DNA of 64,000 bases from Oscillospiraceae bacterium (GTDB taxonomy: Bacteria > Bacillota > Clostridia > Oscillospirales > CAG-272): assembly GCA_015063805.1 (NCBI GenBank), contig SVTK01000006.1, positions 1 through 64,000 on the forward strand. The letters run 5' to 3'. Position numbers and translations under genes: made by a program. Shown here piece after piece: positions 56,211 to 64,000 of this stretch. Position 1 is the first letter of the stretch; every line of letters begins with the position of its first letter. The notes under the pieces are model-generated. The model was not told the DNA's origin. It saw only the letters and a program-made list of their open reading frames with translations, and ran no database searches.

Positions 56211-57182
56211 ATGAAAAACAAAACCTTCAGCGTTTATTGTCTTCTCTCGCTTCTTGGGGTGTTGCTTGCTTCGTGCTATCCCATTTACATGGGGGTATCG
56301 GTGGCGGGGGATATGATCCGGTTCGGCACGGTATATGCCGAGGATTATCCCAAGTACATCATCCCTTACACGCCCATTGCATTGGCGGTGTTGGCGGGGG
56401 TTGCGCTGATGCCGCTTGTCCTGCGGTGGTGTCGGCGGGGCGCACTGCTGATCGGAACGGCGATTTCCACGGCGGTGTTCTTTGCCGCTGAGCTTTTGCT
56501 GGAGCGTGCGGTTACGGTGACGCGGACGGTGACGGGAGTGTTCTCCACCCTGGAGGACTGGCAGATGTATATGTGCTACATTCCACCCAGCAGTTTTGAG
56601 GAGCGGACCTGGACTGAGGTTGATGTTTTGATGGGGGAATACAGCCCTGCCTTCAAGCTGCATTTTTACCTCATTTCGGTGGTTCTGATCATCTCGATCC
56701 TCAACTGCTTCTACGGTTTTGCCCGGATGATTCTGACGGGGGACACCCGCCGCCGCAGGGCGCTGATCCTGCAGGCGGTGTCGGCAGGTGCTTTTCTTGG
56801 GATGTGCATCTGGGCCTGCTTTACCGCCTTTTATCGGAACGGCGACATTCAGGTGTCGGCGCTGTCGGCGGTGCTGATGAGTGTATTCTTCCTTTTGTTT
56901 GGGGTGACTTGCGGCGTTTATGCAGCATCATTTTTGCTGGGATGCGGAAGGACGCTGGCGGTTTGGCTTCCGGCGGCGTCGGCGTCGGCGGTGACGCTTC
57001 TGATGTATGTGGGAGAGATGATTCTGCTGAGCGGAAACCTCTACCGCTTCGGAGAGGGGATTTTCTTCTGCGGGCTGCCCGGGATCGTATTGGCACCTGT
57101 GGATATTTTGATTGTAATGGCCGCCGGGGCTTTGGCCGGGGGGATTGCCGGGCTTGTGCGCTCGGGGAAGGAGACGATATGA
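56211..57182 (+). CDS. Multi-pass membrane protein, hypothetical
   Basis: Many hydrophobic segments; overlaps downstream start. Confidence 0.75.
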   Translation: MKNKTFSVYCLLSLLGVLLASCYPIYMGVSVAGDMIRFGTVYAEDYPKYIIPYTPIALAVLAGVALMPLVLRWCRRGALLIGTAISTAVFFAAELLLERAVTVTRTVTGVFSTLEDWQMYMCYIPPSSFEERTWTEVDVLMGEYSPAFKLHFYLISVVLIISILNCFYGFARMILTGDTRRRRALILQAVSAGAFLGMCIWACFTAFYRNGDIQVSALSAVLMSVFFLLFGVTCGVYAASFLLGCGRTLAVWLPAASASAVTLLMYVGEMILLSGNLYRFGEGIFFCGLPGIVLAPVDILIVMAAGALAGGIAGLVRSGKETI

Positions 57183-58990
57183 AACGATATTTATGTCGGG
57201 GACTTACGGTCCTGCTGTTGGCGGGGCTTTTGGCGGGCTGCGGCCCGGTGTCGAATGAAGGGCCCGCGCCCGGGCCGGTGACGCCCGGGGTATCTGCCGA
57301 GAGTGAGCAGCTGCCGTTTGTCTTCACCGAGGCTGACGGGGAGATGTTTACTGATCGGGATATGCGCAGTCAGTACGGCAGCGGTACCCGGGTGACCCTG
57401 GCGGGAAAAACTGCATCGGCCGACGGGGACGGTGTCCGCATCAGCGGCTCAACGGTGGTTGTGACAGGGGAAGGGACGTACATTTTCTCTGGTACGCTGG
57501 ATGACGGCATGATCGCGGTGGAGGCCGGCAGCTCGGACAAGGTGCAGATCGTGCTGGCGGGCGTGTCGGTGACCAGCTCGACTTCGGCGGCGCTGTATAT
57601 CCGAGAAGCGGACAAGGTGTTTGTGACCCTGGCTGAGGGGAGTGACAATCTGCTGGCAAATGGAGGCAAATTTGCCTCGGCGGAGGACAGTAAGATCGAC
57701 GGCGCGGTTTTCTCCCGACAGGATCTGACCTTCAACGGCACGGGGCGGCTTACCGTAACCTCTCCTGCCGGGCACGGCATTGTCTGCAAGGATGACCTGG
57801 TGCTCACCGGCGGGCTTTATGCCGTTACCGCCGCTTCCCACGGGCTGGATGCCAACGACAGCATCCGCATCGGCCCGGCGGACATGGTGATCACCTCGGG
57901 CAAGGACGGCATTCATGCCGAGAATTCCGATGATGCCGAGCTGGGCTTTGTATATCTTTCGGGAGCAAGGCTGAACATCACATCGGAGGGGGACGGCATC
58001 AGCGCCGGCTCCACCCTGCAGGTGATGCAGGGGGATATTACGGTACTGGCGGGGGGCGGTCACGGCAACGGAACCAAGGCCACCTCTTCCGGCTGGGGAA
58101 GCTTCCCCGGCGGCCGTCAGCCCGGTGGATTTTCTTCCCCCTCTTCCTCCTCGGACAGCACCAGCATGAAGGGGCTGAAATCCGGGGGCAATATGGGGAT
58201 CTTCGGGGGAACGGTTTCGGTGGATGCCGCCGACGATGCCCTCCATGCCAAGGCTTCTCTTATCGTCGCCGATGGCACGCTTGCCCTGGCTACGGGGGAT
58301 GACGGGCTTCACGCCGACGAAAATCTCGATGTGACGGGGGGGCAGATCTCCATTTCCCAAAGCTACGAGGGGATGGAGGCGACGCACGTCCATGTGACGG
58401 GGGGCGAGATCACCCTGTCCGCCGACGATGACGGCGTGAATGCGGCCGGGGGTACCGATGCCAGCGGCAGCTCCGGCGGGCGTGACGGTATGTTCGGTGC
58501 GCCTGCGGGCTTCGGCAAGCCCGGAGGCGGCAAGCCGGGGGGAGCCGGGGGAATGTCTGCTTCTACGGGAAGTGTGACCATCTCCGGCGGCAAGTTGTAT
58601 ATCAAATCCAAGGGAGACGGAATCGATGCCAACGGCACTTTGACCATTTCCGGCGGGCACACCACGGTGGTGGGGCCTGCAGTGGGAGATACGGCGACAT
58701 TGGACTATGATGTGAGCGGTATGATCACCGGCGGAACTTTTATCGGCACCGGCGGGCAGGGTATGGCCCAGTCCTTCAGCACTGCCGAACAGGGGGTCAT
58801 TGCCCTGCGGGTGGGCAACCGCGAGGCGGGGACGGAAATTGCCTTGACCGACGGAGCGGGGAATGTGCTGATCGCCCACGCCCCCGAACTGCCCTTTGCG
58901 GTGGTGATCCTCAGCAGTCCCGAGATTGTTTCGGGGCAGACCTACCGCCTGACGGTGGGAGATACTGCGGCGGAGGTCGCAGCCGAATAA
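57179..58990 (+). CDS. Carbohydrate-binding-domain-containing (DUF4353-like) lipoprotein
   Basis: Lipobox LLAGCGP; repeated ISGG/VTGG beta-helix-like turns; Gly/Pro-rich linker GFGKPGGGKPGGAGG. Confidence 0.82.
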   Translation: MKRYLCRGLTVLLLAGLLAGCGPVSNEGPAPGPVTPGVSAESEQLPFVFTEADGEMFTDRDMRSQYGSGTRVTLAGKTASADGDGVRISGSTVVVTGEGTYIFSGTLDDGMIAVEAGSSDKVQIVLAGVSVTSSTSAALYIREADKVFVTLAEGSDNLLANGGKFASAEDSKIDGAVFSRQDLTFNGTGRLTVTSPAGHGIVCKDDLVLTGGLYAVTAASHGLDANDSIRIGPADMVITSGKDGIHAENSDDAELGFVYLSGARLNITSEGDGISAGSTLQVMQGDITVLAGGGHGNGTKATSSGWGSFPGGRQPGGFSSPSSSSDSTSMKGLKSGGNMGIFGGTVSVDAADDALHAKASLIVADGTLALATGDDGLHADENLDVTGGQISISQSYEGMEATHVHVTGGEITLSADDDGVNAAGGTDASGSSGGRDGMFGAPAGFGKPGGGKPGGAGGMSASTGSVTISGGKLYIKSKGDGIDANGTLTISGGHTTVVGPAVGDTATLDYDVSGMITGGTFIGTGGQGMAQSFSTAEQGVIALRVGNREAGTEIALTDGAGNVLIAHAPELPFAVVILSSPEIVSGQTYRLTVGDTAAEVAAE

Positions 58991-59021
58991 AGGTGCGCTT
59001 GGCGTACCGAAGGAGAAGTGT

Positions 59022-59951
59022 ATGAAGAAATACCTCTGGGGCTTGCTTTACAGCCTTGGTTTGGCGGTATTTACTGTTTATCTGCTGCTGGATACCTTTG
59101 TGATTGCCCGGGTTTATGTGCCGGCACCCGAAGAGGTGCCCGAAACCAAGGTCACGGGGGAGATGCTGGACATCGGCATCGGGGATACGCCCGAAACCGA
59201 GGCTGAGCCGATTTCGGCGATGGTCACTGACAGCCTCTATGTGGACGAACAGATTGCCATTGAGATCACCCGGCACCGCTGGGACAATTCCGACGTGTAT
59301 GTGGCCGACATCCTGCTGATGTCGCCGGAATATCTCAAGACCGCCCTGGCCAAGGGCGTTTACGGCAAAAATGTGACCCAGACCACCTCCGAGATTGCCG
59401 AGGCAAACGGCGCGATTCTGGCGGTGAACGGCGACTACTACGGCTCCCGGGACAGCGGCTATGTTCTGCGCAACGGTGTGGTTTATCGCGCCGCCGGCAA
59501 ACGGGGGCGGGATGTACTGGTGATCGGGGAGGACGGTGTATTTTCTATCGGCCAGGAGGGGGCGGTTACGGTCAAAGCCATGCAGAGCGCAGGGGCGCGG
59601 CACGTACTGTCCTTCGGCCCGGTTTTGCTGAAGGACGGAGAGGTAGCTGTGCCCGCGCGGGGACTGAGCGGCCACGCCACCAAGCGCAATCCCCGCACCG
59701 CCATCGGCATGGTGGAGGAGCTGCACTATGTCTTCGTCACGGTGGACGGCAGAACCGCCAAAAGTGCGGGGCTGACGGTGCAGTCTCTGGCGAAGTTCAT
59801 GGCTACCCTTGGGGTACAGACCGCCTATAATCTGGACGGGGGCGGCTCGGCAGCCATGTTTTTCAACGGGCAGGTGGTCAATCGGCCCACCTATGACGGA
59901 AAGGTGATTGAGGAGAGGAAGGTGAGCGACATTGTCTACATCGGGTATTGA
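59022..59951 (+). CDS. Phosphodiester glycosidase (NAGPA-domain) family protein
   Basis: NGAILAVNGDYYGSRDSGYVLRNGVVYR; RTAIGMVEELHYVFVTVDGR; YNLDGGGSAAMFFNGQVVNRP. Confidence 0.9.
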   Translation: MKKYLWGLLYSLGLAVFTVYLLLDTFVIARVYVPAPEEVPETKVTGEMLDIGIGDTPETEAEPISAMVTDSLYVDEQIAIEITRHRWDNSDVYVADILLMSPEYLKTALAKGVYGKNVTQTTSEIAEANGAILAVNGDYYGSRDSGYVLRNGVVYRAAGKRGRDVLVIGEDGVFSIGQEGAVTVKAMQSAGARHVLSFGPVLLKDGEVAVPARGLSGHATKRNPRTAIGMVEELHYVFVTVDGRTAKSAGLTVQSLAKFMATLGVQTAYNLDGGGSAAMFFNGQVVNRPTYDGKVIEERKVSDIVYIGY

Positions 59952-60342
59952 TCGAGTGCGGCCCCGGGCGGCGGTGGTCGCCCGGCGGTATTTGTGTGCC
60001 GCGGCCTTTTCCCTGCTCTTGGGCGCAGTCTATACCTGCTTTGGCAATGGCGTTTACTCGGCTCATATGCTCCTTGCCTTTGTTTTCCCGCTGGCGGGAG
60101 GCGCGGCGGTGTTCGGTGTGCTGTCCCGCCTGGGGGAGAGGGCGTATCCGCCCCCGTGGGCAGAGCGGCTCTACCGCTGGGGGATCGCGGCGCTGACCCT
60201 GGGCAGCCATGTGCATGGGGCGCTGGAGATCTACGGCACCGAGAATACCATGACCGCATGGTACTGGTGGATCGGGGGGCTCTTGGCGGAGATCGGCGTG
60301 GCCATTTATGCGGTGCGGATGCTGACCCGCCGCGGGGACTGA
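59932..60342 (+). CDS. Hypothetical membrane protein (TTG start, overlaps NAGPA gene)
   Basis: Hydrophobic segments; operonic overlap. Confidence 0.55.
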   Translation: MSTSGIDRVRPRAAVVARRYLCAAAFSLLLGAVYTCFGNGVYSAHMLLAFVFPLAGGAAVFGVLSRLGERAYPPPWAERLYRWGIAALTLGSHVHGALEIYGTENTMTAWYWWIGGLLAEIGVAIYAVRMLTRRGD

Positions 60343-60349
60343 TAAGAGA

Positions 60350-60386
60350 AAGGAAGGATGTGCTGGCGCACATCCTTCCTTTTTCG
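60350..60386. terminator. Bidirectional terminator aaaggaaggatgtgc-tg-gcgcacatccttccttttt
   Basis: Strong inverted repeat between convergent genes. Confidence 0.82.
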
Positions 60387-60387
60387 T

Positions 60388-61527
60388 TTACTCCTCTCCG
60401 ATGCGGATGGGGAAGCCGTTGACCTCCACGCCGGCTTCGGCGCGGATCATGATGTATTTTTCCCCGTCGATGATGCGGGTCTGCACCAGGTCGCTGGCCT
60501 CGGGCTTGACCCGGATGACCACGTCGGGGGTGGTGACGTCGAACCGTTTTTTGTCTACCAGGTTAGCGGGGGGAAGTTCGGTGCCCACGCCGAAGGCGCG
60601 GTCGTAGTTTTCCCCGAAGGCGGTGACATGGGGCTCGTCCACGCCGCAGTCCTCGAGGAGGCCTGTGATCATGCGCTTGGACACCATGGGGCGCTCGTCC
60701 TCTTCGTCGCGTTTGGCGGGCTTGAACTCGGCCAGTACGCAGATCTGCTCATGGACGGTTTGTGCTACCTCATAGCTGCAGGCCTCTCCCACGCTCTCGG
60801 CTAGCACTGAGGCAAAGGTTTCCTTCTGCACGGCGGCAGGGGGAGGAAGCTCACCGTCAAGGACGGCCGACACGAAATCGGTGTGATTGTCGGCGGTGTC
60901 GCGGGTGTAGTAGAGGGCTTCGTAGATGTTGGCGGCACGGCGGTCAAAGGCGGGGAACATAAAGCCCAGGGCCGGCGCGCCGATGACCTGATCCCCGGTG
61001 AGGCTGCAGAAGCGGTTTTCCTCTGCCAGATATCCCAGGGCGGGGCGGGTCTGCTTGATGGGGCAGAGTGCGCAGACAAAGTAGCGGAAGGTTTTGGTGG
61101 AGTCTTCGTCCTTCTCGCCGTCGGCGCGATAGCCTGAGTAGTCATAGCTGTCGGCGGCTAAGAGGATCATGTAGCTGCCCTCGATGGCGGTATTGGCAAT
61201 CACTGCTTCGTAGAGGGCGGTGACGGCGGCCTCATCCTCAAGCGCTGTGTCCCGCAGGGCGGTAAGGCGGCGGTGATGCTCACCCTCCAGTACCTGTGCG
61301 GTGGAGAAGGCCACGGGGTGGAGGTTCTTGTTTTGGGTGCCTGAGAGGACCTTGCGCAGGATGGTGAGCAGTTCCTCGGTCTCCTCCTCACGCATCAGCC
61401 CAAGGGACTGATTGAAGGTGGCGGAGATCTGGTGGGCTTCGTTGACAAAGCAGCCGCGGATGCGGGAGATGCTGGTTTTCTCCGGGCGGAAGCGGCGGCG
61501 GATTTCGGCAATATCTTTGGTGGTCAT
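60388..61527 (-). CDS. DUF4317-family protein
   Basis: MTTKDIAEIRRRFRPEKTSISRIRGCFVNEAHQISATFNQSLGLM. Confidence 0.85.
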   Translation of the reverse strand: MTTKDIAEIRRRFRPEKTSISRIRGCFVNEAHQISATFNQSLGLMREEETEELLTILRKVLSGTQNKNLHPVAFSTAQVLEGEHHRRLTALRDTALEDEAAVTALYEAVIANTAIEGSYMILLAADSYDYSGYRADGEKDEDSTKTFRYFVCALCPIKQTRPALGYLAEENRFCSLTGDQVIGAPALGFMFPAFDRRAANIYEALYYTRDTADNHTDFVSAVLDGELPPPAAVQKETFASVLAESVGEACSYEVAQTVHEQICVLAEFKPAKRDEEDERPMVSKRMITGLLEDCGVDEPHVTAFGENYDRAFGVGTELPPANLVDKKRFDVTTPDVVIRVKPEASDLVQTRIIDGEKYIMIRAEAGVEVNGFPIRIGEE

Positions 61528-61654
61528 GAAATTCTCCTTGTGGATTGGTATGGCGGACTCTGTGAAATATGATAGCACAATTTTCTGCGGTTTGCAAGGG
61601 GGTGCGCGATTTTGCCCCGACTTGACAAATGGGGAAAAATATGATATTCTAATG

Positions 61655-61825
61655 TAGCCTTTGTTCCGTCCGTCGGGGAGCGGTCCTTTCTGTGTCGGGA
61701 TCGCTTGTCGAAACTGCGGGGCGGGGTCGTGACCCCGATTGCGGCGTCCTCCATTCCTGTGTTGGAGGCGGCGGGAGAGGGGAACGGTACGTTATATCTT
61801 CACCTTGTATTACTTGAACGGAAAC
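61655..61825 (+). other. Candidate structured 5' leader upstream of ABC exporter
   Basis: Promoter TTGACA(61622)-17-TATTCT followed by hairpins AGCGGTCC/GGATCGCT, CGGGGTC-gt-GACCCCG, CCTCCA/TGGAGG. Confidence 0.4.
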
Positions 61826-63640
61826 ATGAAAAAACAATCGAAATCACAACTTATTCTCACTTTCCTGCGGGGATGCCGGCGGTATTTTGCCCTGAGCATC
61901 TTCTGCGCGGTGGGGGTGACCCTGACCGACCTGCTCAGCCCGCAGATCGTCCGCTTTGCGGTGGACTCGGTCTTCGGCCGTGAGCCGGTGGATCTGCCTG
62001 TGCCTGCCCTGGCGCTGGTGGAGGCGGTGGGGGGCGTGCCCTACCTGCGGGAGCACCTGTGGCTGATTGCGGCGGCGGTGGTGACGGTATCTGTCTTCGC
62101 CCTGCTCTTTCAGTACGGCTTCCAGGTTTTCAACGCCATGGGGGCCGAGCATCTGGTGCGCTCCATGCGGGACACCATTTTTGCCCACATTGAGCGGCTT
62201 CCCTTTGCCTGGCACATGAAGCAGCAGACGGGTGACATCATCCAGCGCTGCACCTCTGACGTGGATATGCTCAAACGGTTCATGTCGGATCAGATGACCT
62301 CCCTGTTCAAAACCGTGCTTCTGTTGGTGCTGTCCCTGACCTTCATGTGCTCCATGAATCTCAAGCTTTCCATCATTGCCATGGTTTCCATTCCCCTGAT
62401 TCTCTGTGCATCGGTCTTCTTCCACCGGCGGATCCGTCGGGGCTTTACCGAGTGCGACGAAAACGAGGGCAAGCTGTCGGCCATCGCCCAGGAGAATCTC
62501 ACCGGGGTACGGGTGGTCCGCGCCTTCGGCCGTGAGGCCTACGAGCGTGAGCGCTTTTCCCAACAAAATCAGCATTACACCTCCCTGTGGATGAAGCTGA
62601 ATCTGGTCTTCTCTGGCTATTGGGGGGCGGCAGATCTGGTTTCGGGTCTGCAGGTGATGCTCATTGTGACCCTGGGGGCGGTGTTCTGCGTCAAGGGAGA
62701 GATGACGGCGGGAAATTACCTGGCCTTCATCTCCTACAATGCCATGCTGACCTGGCCGGTGCGCCACCTGGGACGGATGCTGTCCGAGATGAGCAAGGCC
62801 GGGGTGTCGCTGGGGCGCATTGCCGAGATCATGTCGGCCGAGCCCGAGCGGGATGTAGAAGGGGCGCAGGAGCCCCCGCTTGACGGGGACATTGTCTTTG
62901 AACACGTCAGCTTCGGCTATGACGGGACCCCCGAACTGCTCCACGATATTTCCTTCACCGTGCCCGCGGGGGGAACCCTGGGTATCCTCGGGGGCACCGG
63001 ATCGGGGAAATCCACCCTGGTCTATCTCCTCTGCCGCCTCTACGATCTCGCTCCCGACAGCGGGCGGATTACCATCGGCGGGGTGGACATTGCCGAAATG
63101 TCGGCGGCCCACCTGCGGCGGGGCATCGGCATGGTGATGCAGGAGCCCTTCCTCTTCGCCCGCACCCTGCGGGAAAACATCGGCATTGCCCTGGAGGAGG
63201 GGACGGACAAGGATTCCGTCATCCGTGCCGCCGCCGAGACCGCAAGCCTGCATGACACCATCGAGGGCTTCACCGACGGCTACGACACCCTGGTGGGTGA
63301 GCGGGGCGTGACCCTCTCCGGCGGACAGAAGCAGCGGGCGGCCATTGCCCGCGCCCTGGTACGGCCTACCCCGATCCTGGTGTTTGACGATGCCCTGTCT
63401 GCGGTGGACACCGAAACCGATGCCCGGATCACCGCCGCCCTGGCCGCGCGCAAGGATGACTCTACCCGGATCTACATCTCCCACCGCATCACTACCCTGA
63501 TGCACTGTGACCGCATCCTGGTGCTGGAGGGCGGGCGAATCGCCCAGTACGGCTCCCATGCCGAGCTGATTGCCCGAGAGGGGCTCTACCGCGATATTTA
63601 CCGCATTCAGACCGATCGCAGCGAGGAGGTGGAAGCATGA
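61826..63640 (+). CDS. ABC exporter (permease-ATPase), subunit 1
   Basis: TMD plus GGTGSGKSTLVYLLCRLYD Walker A; LSGGQKQRAAIARALVRPTPILVFDDALSAVD. Confidence 0.94.
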   Translation: MKKQSKSQLILTFLRGCRRYFALSIFCAVGVTLTDLLSPQIVRFAVDSVFGREPVDLPVPALALVEAVGGVPYLREHLWLIAAAVVTVSVFALLFQYGFQVFNAMGAEHLVRSMRDTIFAHIERLPFAWHMKQQTGDIIQRCTSDVDMLKRFMSDQMTSLFKTVLLLVLSLTFMCSMNLKLSIIAMVSIPLILCASVFFHRRIRRGFTECDENEGKLSAIAQENLTGVRVVRAFGREAYERERFSQQNQHYTSLWMKLNLVFSGYWGAADLVSGLQVMLIVTLGAVFCVKGEMTAGNYLAFISYNAMLTWPVRHLGRMLSEMSKAGVSLGRIAEIMSAEPERDVEGAQEPPLDGDIVFEHVSFGYDGTPELLHDISFTVPAGGTLGILGGTGSGKSTLVYLLCRLYDLAPDSGRITIGGVDIAEMSAAHLRRGIGMVMQEPFLFARTLRENIGIALEEGTDKDSVIRAAAETASLHDTIEGFTDGYDTLVGERGVTLSGGQKQRAAIARALVRPTPILVFDDALSAVDTETDARITAALAARKDDSTRIYISHRITTLMHCDRILVLEGGRIAQYGSHAELIAREGLYRDIYRIQTDRSEEVEA

Positions 63641-64000
63641 AAAAGCGCAACGAAACCAAGCACGTCTCCCTGCGCTGGTTCGGCCTGCCTCGGGTGTTCC
63701 CCTACCTGAAGGCCTACCGCTTCTACTACCCGGTGATGATTATCATGGCCCTGTGCGGAACGGTGGCCGATATTTGCCTGCCCCTGTTCCAGCGGTATGC
63801 TTTGGACAATTTCATCGGTCAGGGCGTGCTGGACACCCTGGGGATCTTCATCCTCTGCTATGTGCTGACGCTTCTGTTCCAGCTGACGGTGAACTTTATT
63901 TCCACCTACATCGGCAGCTGTGTGGAGATGTGGGTTGGCCGTGATCTGCGGCAGTCGGCTTTCAACCACCTGCAGACCCTGTCCTTCTCCTTCTTCAATC
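63637..64000 (+). CDS. ABC exporter subunit 2, N-terminal part (runs off window)
   Basis: MKKRNETKHVSLRWFGLPRVFPYLKAYRFYYPVMIIMALCGTVADICLPLFQRYALDNFI; coupled ATGA start. Confidence 0.85.
   Translation, partial: MKKRNETKHVSLRWFGLPRVFPYLKAYRFYYPVMIIMALCGTVADICLPLFQRYALDNFIGQGVLDTLGIFILCYVLTLLFQLTVNFISTYIGSCVEMWVGRDLRQSAFNHLQTLSFSFFN

Noticed and set aside
1-64000. CRISPR array, rRNA operon, prophage or transposase
   Set aside because: No regularly spaced repeats, rRNA cores, phage structural genes or transposase motifs seen on either strand.

Overview
The window is chromosomal DNA that looks like a gut-type Clostridia/Oscillospiraceae genome (inferred from gene content, T-boxes, glmS ribozyme and promoter style). 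No CRISPR array, rRNA, prophage or intact transposase was seen. Main content: (i) large XRE-family regulators in the first 9 kb, with a fourth near 43-44 kb; (ii) a SipW-type signal-peptide (TasA-like) protein; (iii) two tandem T-box leaders (candidate specifiers TTC/Phe and CTC/Leu) ahead of a phenylacetate-CoA ligase/ACT unit and a MaoC / isopropylmalate-synthase-like / (TIM-barrel + acyl-CoA synthetase fusion) unit; (iv) a ferredoxin-type sulfite reductase divergent from a FecBCD-type ABC transporter, then split chromate transporter genes; (v) a membrane protein followed by two equal-sized MutS-like ATPases; (vi) a DUF4358-like / MBOAT / DHHW module; (vii) glmM, glmS ribozyme, glmS and a Ca2+-type P-ATPase; (viii) a truncated rpmG-secE-nusG-rplK-rplA operon; (ix) tRNA-Trp; (x) a complete-looking TPP riboswitch + thiSFGHEDC cluster inserted between two ~330 bp near-duplicate segments; (xi) a DUF4353/NAGPA envelope cluster; (xii) ABC exporters with a structured leader. 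The best candidates for an undescribed system are the twin T-box acyl-CoA modules with the unusual fusion protein, the twin MutS-like operon, and the duplicate-flanked thi insertion. All assignments are from reading the sequence; no database search was run.
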